A stretch of DNA of 64,000 nt from Thalassospira sp. HF15 (GTDB lineage Bacteria; Pseudomonadota; Alphaproteobacteria; Rhodospirillales; Thalassospiraceae), in assembly GCF_011806525.1 (NCBI RefSeq), contig NZ_JAAVKI010000001.1:310001-374000 (forward strand). The letters run 5' to 3'. The notes under the pieces are model-generated. The model was not told the origin of the DNA, did not search any database, and worked only from the letters and a program-made list of their open reading frames with translations. This document shows, piece by piece, positions 27,449-36,506 of this stretch (position 1 is the first letter of the stretch; each line of letters starts with the position of its first letter). The position numbers were made by a program, and so were the translations under genes.

Positions 27449-27929
27449 CGTTTGACATCCAACCGAGATAATAGAAGAAATCGCCCGGGGTCAGGTAGAT
27501 GCCCATGGCATACAGCAATCCCCAGAATGCGAGCGTGACACCAACGGCCGTCAGGATCAGTACGAGTGGGCGCCGTTCGCCAAGCGTATAGAAACCGCCC
27601 ATCAGGAAGAGCGATGTGGAAATCGGAAAACCGATTTGGCGGATCGTCAGGCCGTAAAATACCATCAGGACCGCAAGAATAACGACGCGTTTCCATTTAA
27701 GGCCGCGAAACGCGTGTTCGAGGCTACCGGCCTCTTTGTTGGCCGGAAGTACCAATTGAATGAAGGAAACCACACCAAGCAACCATGCAAGGGCGTTGGG
27801 GAGGGTTCTGGCGTTGAACGGGGCATCCTCGTCGCCAAACAGCAGCGGAATGTCACCGACATAAAAGCCATAAATCAGCGCAAGGCAAAGAAATAGCAGC
27901 GCGCCAAATTTGTCGCGATTGATGGACAT
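27441..27929 (-). CDS. tctB: Tripartite tricarboxylate transporter small permease TctB
   Basis: TctB is the four-TM small subunit, 162 residues here, with hydrophobic segments at the N terminus, about residues 45-60, 80-105 and 115-140. Its sequence is poorly conserved, so the call rests on length, topology and its position between tctC and tctA. AAGGAAA precedes the ATG. Confidence 0.88.
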   Translation of the reverse strand: MSINRDKFGALLFLCLALIYGFYVGDIPLLFGDEDAPFNARTLPNALAWLLGVVSFIQLVLPANKEAGSLEHAFRGLKWKRVVILAVLMVFYGLTIRQIGFPISTSLFLMGGFYTLGERRPLVLILTAVGVTLAFWGLLYAMGIYLTPGDFFYYLGWMSNDA

Positions 27930-27974
27930 GGCGTGGTTTCCTTCGGAGGTCTTTTTTATTTGTGTATCAGTGGC

Positions 27975-28973
27975 TTATTTCAGGAAGCCAAGTTCGCGCA
28001 TCAAGTCGCCTACGACCTTTTCCTGATCTTCCATGAAGGCAGAAAATTCAGCACGCGGCTTGTAGATTTTTTCCCAGCCATTGCGGGTGCGAACGGTTTC
28101 CCATTCCGGGGTCGCCTGAACGTCCTTGAGGATCGCGGCATATGCATCAGCTTTTTCAGCCGACAGAGCCGGCGAACCGAAGTAACCGCGCCAGTTGACG
28201 AATTCGGCATCAATACCGAGTTCACCAAGCGATGGTACGTCCGGAGCAGCTTCAACACGTTCGTTCGAGGTTACAGCCAGAATGCGAACCTGACCTGCCT
28301 TGGCAAGTTCAAGAAGTTCGCCCAGACCTGTGGACAGAACATCGGTTTCACCCGACAGAAGGCCTGCAATTGCTTTGCCGCCTGCGTCATAAGGGATGTA
28401 TTTGACCTGCTTGGCATCGCCGCCGCCTTTCTGAACGGCATAGGCTGCAACGATGTGGTCCATACCGCCACGAACAGAACCACCACCGAACTTGACCGAA
28501 GACGGATCAGCTTTGACCGCTTCAACAACGTCGGTGAAGGATGCGTAGGGGCTGTCAGCCGGAACGGCGAATGCTGCGTATTCGGCAACAACGGCTGCAA
28601 TCGGGGTCAGGTCGCGGAACGACTGCGGGAAGACACCGGTCAGCGAACGCACGATGATCGGGGTGGAGTTGACCATCAGGGTGTTGTCAAGGCGATCGGC
28701 AGCTTCGATCATGTAGGCAATGGCCTTACCGCCGCCGCCGCCAGACATGTTTTCGTAGGATGCGGTGCCAACCAGACCGGATTTGGTCAGAGCTTCACCG
28801 GTACCACGTGCCGTGCCATCCCAGCCGCCGCCTGCGCCGCCCGGAATGACGAAGTGAATTTCGTCCATTTCTGCAGCTTTGGCATCCATTGCACCAAATG
28901 CAGCAGTCGAAACAGCAACAGCCGTGGCTGCTGCGATAAATCCGCGACGCGAGAACATCGACAGTTTGTTCAT
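27975..28973 (-). CDS. tctC: Tripartite tricarboxylate transporter binding protein TctC
   Basis: TctC (Bug family) is the periplasmic solute receptor. The 332-residue protein has a Tat-like signal (SRRGFIAAATAVAV, cleavage near AKAAE) and typical Bug-family core patterns: FVIPGGAGGGWDGTARG near the N terminus and LSTGLGELLELAK. The start is ATG at 28973 behind TCTGGAGGAGACC. It is the first gene of the operon. Confidence 0.94.
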   Translation of the reverse strand: MNKLSMFSRRGFIAAATAVAVSTAAFGAMDAKAAEMDEIHFVIPGGAGGGWDGTARGTGEALTKSGLVGTASYENMSGGGGGKAIAYMIEAADRLDNTLMVNSTPIIVRSLTGVFPQSFRDLTPIAAVVAEYAAFAVPADSPYASFTDVVEAVKADPSSVKFGGGSVRGGMDHIVAAYAVQKGGGDAKQVKYIPYDAGGKAIAGLLSGETDVLSTGLGELLELAKAGQVRILAVTSNERVEAAPDVPSLGELGIDAEFVNWRGYFGSPALSAEKADAYAAILKDVQATPEWETVRTRNGWEKIYKPRAEFSAFMEDQEKVVGDLMRELGFLK

Positions 28974-29047
28974 CAGGGTCTCCTCCAGACACTAAAGCAA
29001 TTTTCCCAGCCACCCGATTGGTGGCAGGCCGACCGCAAGGAACAAAG

Positions 29048-29210
29048 ATTCGGCAAAGGGGAATCTGAACACCGCTTTCAGAGGGAAATGACCATCTGAC
29101 CCCGGAAATTTCACCGTCCTCCCTTGCCGAATATTATTTTTGTTTGTTCCGGGCCAATTTATGACTCACGGATCGGCAGTGGCGGGACGGTAACAGGGAA
29201 ACCTGTCACC
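29048..29210. promoter_or_regulatory. tct upstream region with inverted repeats
   Basis: The 317-bp stretch between tctC and the IclR gene has no gene. It contains 9-bp arms ATTCGGCAA (29048-29056) and TTGCCGAAT (29124-29132), and a hairpin GGTAACAGG-GAAA-CCTGTCACC (29189-29210, one mismatch that becomes a G-U pair in minus-strand RNA). These are candidate regulator sites for the tct operon; no -35/-10 pair stood out. Confidence 0.3.
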
Positions 29211-29290
29211 AACCTGTCATCGGCAGAAATCGGGTGAAAAAAGTTCACATGATTTATGCGCTCATGGAAAAGATAAGCTCTTGCTTGTGA

Positions 29291-29971
29291 TCACGAAGAC
29301 ATGCGTTTGCCGCAATCTTCAGCCCGTGATTGCAAGGATTTCAGGCATTTCAGGCGCTTTTCCGGGCTGAAACGACTGATCGGACCAGAAAGCGCAAGCG
29401 CGCCCAGAAGGTGGTTCTGTCGATCCAGCACAGGAACGGCAATTGCGGAGATATCAGGATCACGTTCACCTTCGCTGAGCGCGAACCTGTCATCAAGAAC
29501 TTGAAGCGATCTGTCATCGACACCATCGCCCCAGGCACGGATCACGTGGCCAGCCGCCCCGTACTCGCATGGCAGGATGGCGCCTTCTTCAAGGTGATGA
29601 CGCAGGCTGCTTGGCGAGTTTTCACGAAACAGGCACAGGCGGTTAGGGCCTTCGGGTACATAGAAAGAGGCGGTTTCACCACATTCCGAAACCAGCATCG
29701 ACAGATGCGGTCGAACGATATCATCCATGCGATATGACCGTCGGTAAATTGATCCCAGACGCCAAAGTGCCGGGCCCAGACGATAACGGCCACGCCCGGA
29801 CGTCATCAGAAAACCACATGACTCCAAAGTCCCCGCCAATCTTGAGATGGTGCTTTTATACAGCCCCGTGCGCTCGGCAAGGTCCTTAAGCGACAGGTCG
29901 GTGTCCTGATCGGTGAAGGCATCAAGAATTCCCAAGGCCCGTTCGACCGCCGTAACGTTTTGTTCTGACAT
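29291..29971 (-). CDS. IclR-family transcriptional regulator
   Basis: The 226-residue protein has an N-terminal winged helix (VERALGILDAF, LKDLAERTGLYKSTISRLAGTLESCGFL) and an IclR effector domain (GPALWRLGSIYRRSYR, HLLGALALSGPISRF). It is divergent from the CoA-transferase gene and downstream of the tct operon on the same strand. It probably controls both units in response to the transported acid or its CoA ester. Two candidate operators lie directly in front of it. Confidence 0.92.
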   Translation of the reverse strand: MSEQNVTAVERALGILDAFTDQDTDLSLKDLAERTGLYKSTISRLAGTLESCGFLMTSGRGRYRLGPALWRLGSIYRRSYRMDDIVRPHLSMLVSECGETASFYVPEGPNRLCLFRENSPSSLRHHLEEGAILPCEYGAAGHVIRAWGDGVDDRSLQVLDDRFALSEGERDPDISAIAVPVLDRQNHLLGALALSGPISRFSPEKRLKCLKSLQSRAEDCGKRMSS

Positions 29972-30041
29972 GGATATATCCGTTTCGGTTTTCTGTGATG
30001 TCGTCGCAAGTGTGCGAACACCATTTTGCCCAAGCTCAAAA

Positions 30042-30076
30042 TTCTATATAATAGAACATAATTCTACCAGACAGAA
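30042..30076. promoter_or_regulatory. Paired operator-like motif between the IclR and CoA-transferase genes
   Basis: The 15-bp dyads TTCTATATAATAGAA (30042-30056) and TTCTACCAGACAGAA (30062-30076) share the pattern TTCTA-N5-YAGAA and are exactly 20 bp apart, two helical turns. The first overlaps TATAAT (30047-30052), a good plus-strand -10 element. This fits negative or dual control by the divergent IclR protein. Confidence 0.6.
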
Positions 30077-30090
30077 TTTAGGAAATATCC

Positions 30091-31308
30091 ATGAGCGGAC
30101 CAAACTCTCTTTCCGGAATCACGGTTCTGGACCTGACCAATGTATTGGCTGGGCCATTTTGTTGTCATCAGTTGGCCCATATGGGGGCCGATGTGATTAA
30201 GGTCGAAGCCCCCGGGCGCGGAGACCTTGCGCGTCAGCTTGGTGCGGATATGGAGCTAAATGAAAAGCTGATGGGCGTTTCATTCATGGCGCAAAATGCC
30301 GGAAAGCGTTCGATTACGCTGAATCTGAAGGATCCGCGCGGCAAGGATATCCTCAAGAAGCTCGTGGCCAAGGCCGATGTGTTGGTCGAAAACTTCCGTC
30401 CCGGTGTCATGGATCGTCTTGAGCTTGGCTATGATGTGCTGTCAAAGGTCAATCCGGGGCTTGTTTATTGCGCGATTTCAGGTTTTGGCCAAAGCGGCCC
30501 GATGAAGAAACTGCCTGCCTATGATCAGATTGTTCAGGGCCTGTCAGGCATCATGACGATCACGGGCGAGGAAGATACCGGCACTTATCGCGTTGGCTAT
30601 CCGATGGCCGATACCATTGGCGGTATGACGGCGGCCTTTGCGATCAGTTCTGCTTTGGCAGGGCGTGCCGCGGGCAACAACGATGCCAAGGGAAGCTTCA
30701 TTGATATCTCGATGCTGGAATCAGTGATCGCAACGATGGGTTGGGTCGTGTCGAACTATCTGATTGCCGGCAAGGAACCGACCGCGAATGGCAATGACAA
30801 CTTCACATCATCTCCGTCCGGGGCGTTCGCCACAGCCGATGGGCAGATCAATATTGCCGCGAACAAGCAGGAGCAATTCGAAGCCCTGTGTGGTGTTCTT
30901 GGCCTTGAACCCCTGATTGATGATCCTCGATTTGTATCGCGCAAGGAACGGCTCGAAAATAGATCGGTTTTGACCGAGTTGCTTGAAGAAGTGCTGGTTA
31001 CGCAGCCGACGGATGATTGGGTTGAGAAACTGAATGCTGTTGGTGTTCCGGCTGGTGCCGTACTGACCGTGCCGCAGGCCTTGGCCCTGCCGCAGATTGC
31101 GGATCGCGGGATGCTGGCGTCTTTTGAAAAGGTGCCAGGGGCTGATCGTGATATTCGCATTCTTCGCACCGGGATCAAGATGGATGGCGACGCACCTTCT
31201 GTGAATGCACCGCCGCCCGAACTGGGACAGGACAATCAGGGCATTCTGTCCTCACTCGGATTTTCCAATGATGAAATCGATAACCTTGCCAAGGAGGGCG
31301 TGCTGTGA
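30091..31308 (+). CDS. Class III (CaiB/BaiF) CoA-transferase
   Basis: Family III CoA-transferases move CoA between carboxylic acids through an aspartyl-CoA intermediate. The 405-residue protein has the CaiB pattern VLDLTNVLAGPFCCHQLAHMGADVIKVE, NLKDPRGKDIL, and the catalytic aspartate region PAYDQIVQGLSG. It starts at ATG 30091 after TTTAGGAAATATCC and overlaps the next gene by 4 bp (GTGA). Pairing with a citrate-synthase-like lyase suggests it makes the CoA thioester of a citrate-like acid. Confidence 0.93.
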   Translation: MSGPNSLSGITVLDLTNVLAGPFCCHQLAHMGADVIKVEAPGRGDLARQLGADMELNEKLMGVSFMAQNAGKRSITLNLKDPRGKDILKKLVAKADVLVENFRPGVMDRLELGYDVLSKVNPGLVYCAISGFGQSGPMKKLPAYDQIVQGLSGIMTITGEEDTGTYRVGYPMADTIGGMTAAFAISSALAGRAAGNNDAKGSFIDISMLESVIATMGWVVSNYLIAGKEPTANGNDNFTSSPSGAFATADGQINIAANKQEQFEALCGVLGLEPLIDDPRFVSRKERLENRSVLTELLEEVLVTQPTDDWVEKLNAVGVPAGAVLTVPQALALPQIADRGMLASFEKVPGADRDIRILRTGIKMDGDAPSVNAPPPELGQDNQGILSSLGFSNDEIDNLAKEGVL

Positions 31309-32150
31309 GTTCGAAAACCGCTGAAGATGTTGAAAACGAAGTGCGCGACTGGTGGCAGACCGGCATTATTGATATGGAGCCCGGCAAAATCCACTATGGC
31401 GGTTACGCGATTGAGGACCTGATCGGCAATATCAGTTTTCCGATGATGATCTGGCTGATGACACGCGGCGAACTGCCATCCGTGCCACAGGCCAGGCTGC
31501 TTGAGGCTGCTCTTGTTTCTGCGGTTGACCACGGGCCTCAGGCGCCAAGCATCGCAATTGCGCGCATGGCTGCGACCTGTGGTGTCGGTCTCAACAATGC
31601 GATGGCCAGTGCGGTGAACGTCCTTGGTGACGTGCATGGTGGGGCAGGCGAACAAGCTGTGGCCCTTTATCATGATATCGCGGCACGCATTGATGCCGGT
31701 CAGGACATGAAAGCCGCTGTTTCAGATGGTCTTGATCATCAGATTACCGAACATGGCAAGCATATTCCGGGCTTTGGTCACCGGTTCCATCCGATCGATC
31801 CGCGGGCGCCAAGGTTGTTGGACCTCGTACGTCAAACTGCCAAAGAAGGACATGTGTCCGGCCGGTTTGGCGAGATCGCCAGCGCGGTCGAAGCGGAACT
31901 TCTGGCGCGCAAGGGCAAGCGCATTCCAATGAACATTGATGGTGCAACTGCCGTGATTTATGCCGAACTTGGATTTGCAGCGGAACTGGCGCGTGGGCTT
32001 TTCTGTCTGTCGCGGTCAGTGGGCATTCTTGCCCATGCTTGGGAGCAAACCGAGCAGGGTGGTCGAAACAAGGGGCCGATACCGCGCCGAATGATCTGGA
32101 ATTATACCGGGCCGGATCGTCGTCCGGTGCCAGATGGCGCCAAGTCATAA
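31305..32150 (+). CDS. Citryl-CoA lyase-like protein (citrate synthase fold)
   Basis: The 281-residue protein is a short citrate-synthase-family member, about two thirds of full length. The catalytic regions are visible: VHGGAGEQ (first His), GFGHRFHPIDPRAPRL (second His) and NIDGATAVIYAELGF (Asp region). Short stand-alone forms act as citryl-CoA lyases, splitting a citrate-like CoA ester to acetyl-CoA and oxaloacetate or an analogue. It starts with GTG overlapping the CoA-transferase stop, so the two are coupled. The exact acid is not known. Confidence 0.82.
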   Translation: MSSKTAEDVENEVRDWWQTGIIDMEPGKIHYGGYAIEDLIGNISFPMMIWLMTRGELPSVPQARLLEAALVSAVDHGPQAPSIAIARMAATCGVGLNNAMASAVNVLGDVHGGAGEQAVALYHDIAARIDAGQDMKAAVSDGLDHQITEHGKHIPGFGHRFHPIDPRAPRLLDLVRQTAKEGHVSGRFGEIASAVEAELLARKGKRIPMNIDGATAVIYAELGFAAELARGLFCLSRSVGILAHAWEQTEQGGRNKGPIPRRMIWNYTGPDRRPVPDGAKS

Positions 32151-32178
32151 ACCGGCGTCACATATTAAGGCAGGGTGC

Positions 32179-33303
32179 TTATCTGCGGTTCAGCAGGGCA
32201 TCCTGCCAGTGCCGCAAGAAGCGCTGACGCTTGGCTTGATCAAGATACACCAGCAGTCCGGGCCCGACCGGGAAGGATCGGACGCGTTCACCATATCGAT
32301 CAAAAATCAGCGACGAAAATGTGCTGGGCGGAACGTCTGAGCGTACCGGGTTGAAGTTACCTTCATTCTGCAACACGCTTTGCCCCTTGATCGACAACAT
32401 GAAATCAAGAAAGCGCGCGCCAAGATCCGGGTTGCGTGCGCCTCGCGGAATGATGGCGATCCGGGAATACACCACAATAAAATCATCTGGCAGGATGACG
32501 CCAAGGTTCGGGTTTCGCTGACTGAAGGTATCCGCGTATGACCCCAAAAGGTTATAGCCAAGCACAACTTGCCCTGACGCGATTTTCTCAAGCATCGGTG
32601 ATGTGTTGGAATACAGCTTTACCTTGGCCTGACCAAGGGTGCGGACAAAGTCCCAGATGCCTGGAAAGAAGCGTTCATCCCGCGCGAGAAACAGGAAACC
32701 GACACCGCTGCGTTCGATGTCATAGGTCGTGACTTTTTCGCTGAGCAGTTCGTCGTTGTTTACGAGCAGGGAGATGAAGTCTTCACGGGTTCTGGGGGGC
32801 TCAAGACCATTGTCGCGGAAAAATGCGCGATTATAGGCAATGACAGCGGGTTCCTGTGTGACGGCAAATGCTTCGTTGCGCCAGCGGGCCCAATGGGGCA
32901 GGGCCTCGGTCTGCGGGCTTTGATGGGATGTGGCATATCCATCATTGGCCAGTTTCATCTGCAGATCCATTGAAGAGCTGACAATCAGATCCGCATTCGC
33001 CTGCCCATTGGCACGCTGACTTTGCGTCATGTCATACATCTCAAGGGTTTGCAGCTGATGATAATCGACTGCAACAAACGGGTTATCGTTTTGAAACGCT
33101 TCTATGACCGGCGCAAAGGCCTCAATATCGGCAGAGCCATAGATAATCGCCGTTGGTTGCGTATTGGTCAGAAGCGATTGTTCAGGGTCTGATGCCTGTG
33201 TCGTTTGCAAAGCCGGATATGTGAAAACCTCGGCCAAGGCAGAAGAAACTTGCATCGCGAGCGCGATGAAACATAAACCAATACAGATACGGCCCGAATT
33301 CAT
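32179..33303 (-). CDS. Periplasmic solute-binding protein (PBP2 type)
   Basis: The 374-residue protein has a signal peptide ending near SSALAE and an ABC-type binding fold with AIIYGSADIEAFAPVIEAFQ, LIVSSSMDLQMKLANDGYA and GYNLLGSYADTF. The pattern resembles iron/phosphoglycerate/spermidine-type receptors. No ABC permease or ATPase is near, and it is divergent from a TctDE-type two-component system by 143 bp. It may be a ligand-presenting protein for the kinase, as PgtC or BctC are thought to be. The ligand is unknown. Confidence 0.82.
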   Translation of the reverse strand: MNSGRICIGLCFIALAMQVSSALAEVFTYPALQTTQASDPEQSLLTNTQPTAIIYGSADIEAFAPVIEAFQNDNPFVAVDYHQLQTLEMYDMTQSQRANGQANADLIVSSSMDLQMKLANDGYATSHQSPQTEALPHWARWRNEAFAVTQEPAVIAYNRAFFRDNGLEPPRTREDFISLLVNNDELLSEKVTTYDIERSGVGFLFLARDERFFPGIWDFVRTLGQAKVKLYSNTSPMLEKIASGQVVLGYNLLGSYADTFSQRNPNLGVILPDDFIVVYSRIAIIPRGARNPDLGARFLDFMLSIKGQSVLQNEGNFNPVRSDVPPSTFSSLIFDRYGERVRSFPVGPGLLVYLDQAKRQRFLRHWQDALLNRR

Positions 33304-33446
33304 GCTGCAATACTCTGTGTCACGGCGGGTTATTGGCTATGGTGCGGCAAGGATGATATCGCTTGTCCTCGAATGCCTTTGCCGGGAAAATGCGTGGCAC
33401 ACAAAATGCCTCTGACGAGGTTTATCAGGGAAAAGTTACGCAAACA

Positions 33447-34112
33447 ATGAGAGTCCTTGTCGTCGAAGATCATGCAGCACTTGCTGATGGAATTTGTGGT
33501 TCTCTGCGCCAGGCCGGTTATGCGGTTGATGTGATTGCCGATGGCGAGGAAGCCGATGACGTCTTGCGCACCCAGGAATACGATTTGGTGGTACTTGATT
33601 TGAACCTGCCGAAACTGGATGGCCTGGAGATCCTCAAACGTCTGCGGCATCGGGGATCTGAGAGTGCTGTCCTTATCCTGACCGCGCGCGGTGATATCGA
33701 AGACCGGGTTAAGGGGTTGGATCTTGGCGCTGATGATTATCTCGCCAAGCCGTTCGAACTGGTCGAGCTTGAAGCGCGGGTGAGGGCGCTGATGCGGCGC
33801 AACGCCGGAACTCACAACACGCAGATCAAGTGCGGCAAACTCAGTTTCGATACTGTGGCGCGCCGGGTGACGATTGACGGCGGTGATGTCGATATTCCCC
33901 GGCGAGAGCTCAATATCCTTGAAATCCTGTTGATGCGGATCGGGCATGTTCTGAGCAAGGAACAGATCGTCGACCAATTGGCCGGATTTGAAGATGATAT
34001 CAGTGCCAACGCGGTCGAACTTTATATCAGCCGCTTGCGCAAGCGGGTTGAGGCAGCAGATGTCAAAATCCAGACCGTGCGTGGTCTTGGTTATCTGTTG
34101 AAAAAGACATGA
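33447..34112 (+). CDS. OmpR-type response regulator (TctD/QseB-like)
   Basis: The 221-residue protein has a receiver domain (MRVLVVEDHAALADG, phosphoacceptor in VVLDLNLPKLDG, lysine in DDYLAKPFE) and an OmpR winged helix (DVDIPRRELNILEILL, ISRLRKRVEAADVKIQTVRGLGYLL). The ATG at 33447 starts the conserved core; the frame opens 84 bases earlier. It overlaps the kinase gene by 4 bp. Confidence 0.95.
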   Translation: MRVLVVEDHAALADGICGSLRQAGYAVDVIADGEEADDVLRTQEYDLVVLDLNLPKLDGLEILKRLRHRGSESAVLILTARGDIEDRVKGLDLGADDYLAKPFELVELEARVRALMRRNAGTHNTQIKCGKLSFDTVARRVTIDGGDVDIPRRELNILEILLMRIGHVLSKEQIVDQLAGFEDDISANAVELYISRLRKRVEAADVKIQTVRGLGYLLKKT

Positions 34113-35530
34113 AGTGGCGCAATCGATCCCTCAGACGCAGGCTTGTTATCTCTTTGCTGATCCCGCTTCTGGTGGTTAGCTCCCTGATGCTGCTTGAGGT
34201 CCGGACGAATGCAGTTCAGTCGACAAATCAGGCATTTGACCGTGCACTTTTAAGTTCTGCATTAGCAATTGCCGATCGTGTTGTCCTTATTGGCGGCAAG
34301 ATCGAAGTTGACGTGCCCTATGTCGCGCTTGAGATGCTGACCAGTGCCGCAGAGGACCGGGTTTTCTATCAGGTCAGTACTGCCCAGGGTGAGTTTATTA
34401 CGGGTTACGAGGATTTACCGCCGGTCCCAGAGAAGTTGCAGCCGTTACGCGAAGAGCCTGTTTTCTATGATGCGGTCTATAATGGTGAGACGGTGCGCAT
34501 CGGGGCGTTGTCGCGTTATGTTGCGAGTGTGCGAAAAGCAACGCGTTTTCAAGTTCTTGTCGCGGAAACCATGGGGACGCGCACCCGGCTTAGCGAGGAT
34601 ATTCTTGCCAGTGCTGCTGCGCGTCAGATCCTGCTGATCGTAATAGCAGCAATAATCGTGTGGTTCGGGATCGGGCAGGGTCTGAAACCGCTTGCACGGC
34701 TGGAAGAAGCACTCAATCGCCGGTCTCCCAGCGATCTCAGGCCAATTTTACACGATGTACCGATAGAAGTCCGTCATCTGGTTGGCGCGATCAACCAGCT
34801 TTTTTGGCGGCTTGAAAACAGCCTCAAGACCATGCAGCGGTTCACAGCAGACGCGGCCCATCAACTGAGAACGCCGCTCGCAGCGCTCAGGACCCAGGCG
34901 GAGCTTGGCCAGCGTGAGAAAGACCCTGAGAAAGTCCGTCAGATCATGGAGACCATCGCAGCCTCGACGCGGCAGACATCACATCTTGCCAACCAGCTGC
35001 TTGCATCCGCCCGTGCAGCACCCGAAGGCCTTGCTGGGCGACCGTTTGACAAGGTTGATCTGTGTGAGATCACCCGTGCAGTAACCGGTTCCAAGGTGCC
35101 GGCTGCGATCGAACGCGGCATTGACCTTGGCTACGAAGGCATGACCGACCCGGCAATGATCATGGGCGATGCAACCCTGATCGAGGAGCTTTTGAAAAAC
35201 CTTGTGCATAATGCACTGACATATTGTCCCAGTGGCAGCGCAGTAACGGTCAGGCTCGAACAGGACGAAGCGGCAGGCGCGGTAACATTAACTGTGGAGG
35301 ATAATGGTCCCGGGATTCCGGTTGAGCATCGCAAGGATGTCTTCAAGCGGTTTTACCGCATGAATGATGCCGGATATGATGAAGGGTGCGGTTTGGGGCT
35401 GTCCATCGTCAAAGAGATAGCCGCACGTCATGACACCAAGGTGAGATTGACCGAACCGAAAGCCCATAGCGGCTGCATCTTTAGTGTCAGCTTTGCGCTT
35501 GCAGGTGACTGTGAGAGCGCTGATGTTTGA
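34109..35530 (+). CDS. TctE-like sensor histidine kinase
   Basis: The 473-residue kinase has TM1 near residues 12-30, a 2CSK_N-type periplasmic sensor (NAFDRALLSSALAIADR pattern), TM2 near 170-190, a HAMP-like linker, H-box AADAAHQLRTPLAALRTQAELG, N-box ELLKNLVHNALTY, and G-boxes DNGPGIP and GCGLGLSIVKEIA. It is cotranscribed with the response regulator, and the neighbouring binding protein probably feeds its sensor domain. Confidence 0.94.
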   Translation: MKWRNRSLRRRLVISLLIPLLVVSSLMLLEVRTNAVQSTNQAFDRALLSSALAIADRVVLIGGKIEVDVPYVALEMLTSAAEDRVFYQVSTAQGEFITGYEDLPPVPEKLQPLREEPVFYDAVYNGETVRIGALSRYVASVRKATRFQVLVAETMGTRTRLSEDILASAAARQILLIVIAAIIVWFGIGQGLKPLARLEEALNRRSPSDLRPILHDVPIEVRHLVGAINQLFWRLENSLKTMQRFTADAAHQLRTPLAALRTQAELGQREKDPEKVRQIMETIAASTRQTSHLANQLLASARAAPEGLAGRPFDKVDLCEITRAVTGSKVPAAIERGIDLGYEGMTDPAMIMGDATLIEELLKNLVHNALTYCPSGSAVTVRLEQDEAAGAVTLTVEDNGPGIPVEHRKDVFKRFYRMNDAGYDEGCGLGLSIVKEIAARHDTKVRLTEPKAHSGCIFSVSFALAGDCESADV

Positions 35531-36506
35531 AGTGATATAAGCACGCTCGCGCGAGAGCATAAGACCGTAAGCGATTGAAGTTTTTAGTGATTATATGGAT
35601 ATCACATAGTTTATTATTTGTCATAATATATATTATAGAACTACTGGGTGGTATATTATAGTGTCGCGTTCAGATTGATGAGATGCCCTTTTTCGGTTGG
35701 TTCTAAGTTCGAATCACTCTCAGGCAAGCTTGCAGCGATTGATCGCTTGTATCGCTTTGTCGCGGACTAAAGCTTGGAAAACAGTTTTCGAATTTGTCCG
35801 CGAGATTTTAGCGCGCAATCACGATCGAAAACCTGAACTCTGACACTTCATTTGACAATCTCAATCAGCAGCGAAAACGAATTGAACGCCTGGATGCCAG
35901 CCTGAATGCAAAACGGCGTCCTCGCAGGCGCCTATGCATGCCCTACCCGCTAGTGCCTTTGAGGATCTGGTCGAAAACCCCGGTTAATTACATAAAAAAT
36001 GATGCAATTGCTCTCCTGACACCACCATTCCTTGGCGTTGTCTTGCCGTCATAGTGCAGCCCCACCCGATAGTATCATCGGTTAGACTTATAAGGGTGTG
36101 GCGCCGTTCATCGGACTGCATGTTGTTGGCATGGAGGCTATCCGGCTTTGGACGGTATTGGTGAGATGGTTGCCTGCAAGACACAAAAAAATTTGAACAC
36201 CGGGCTCAAAACAATACGGGCCTCACCATATCTAACGTCTTATTCCACAATCACTATTATCAGGTCTTCGCTTCGCAATTGCGAGATCGTCCTGCAAGGA
36301 AGCCCTTAGATCACCTTGGAAAATACCATCAACAGTTAACGCAAATTTGCGCTAACGCACTTGAAAACAAGGCAGAAAGAAAGGCATAGTGGAAACTGCA
36401 GATTGAGGGGGAAATCAAAAAACTCAACGCAAAAAAAGCTAAACCGGAATGCTGACGTTCGGTTGGAAATCTTGATTGCGATTAATAACGTTTAAGGGAT
36501 CGGACG
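35531..36506. other. 976-bp region with no intact gene upstream of the NRPS
   Basis: The gap is A/T-rich at its left end (a 14-bp palindrome ATAATATATATTAT lies near 35626) and has no intact ORF on either strand that I can support. Around 35850-35985 the plus strand reads like a decayed gene end: two frames joined by a frameshift give IERLDASLNAK and then SAFEDLVENPG followed by a stop. The right part holds a 22-bp near-palindrome at 36335-36356 and presumably the NRPS promoter. Confidence 0.5.
36335..36356. promoter_or_regulatory. 22-bp near-perfect palindrome upstream of the NRPS
   Basis: Arms GTTAACGCAAA and TTTGCGCTAAC pair at 10 of 11 positions. It lies 150 bp before the NRPS start codon, the typical place for an operator of a biosynthetic operon. 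No local regulator is encoded beside it. Confidence 0.5.

Noticed and set aside
27933..29099. A 388-codon plus-strand ORF
   Set aside because: It runs opposite tctC and has no recognisable domain; its length follows from codon bias on the other strand.
35984..36184. A 66-codon minus-strand ORF in the gap before the NRPS
   Set aside because: No family pattern and no good ribosome-binding site were seen, so it is not called.
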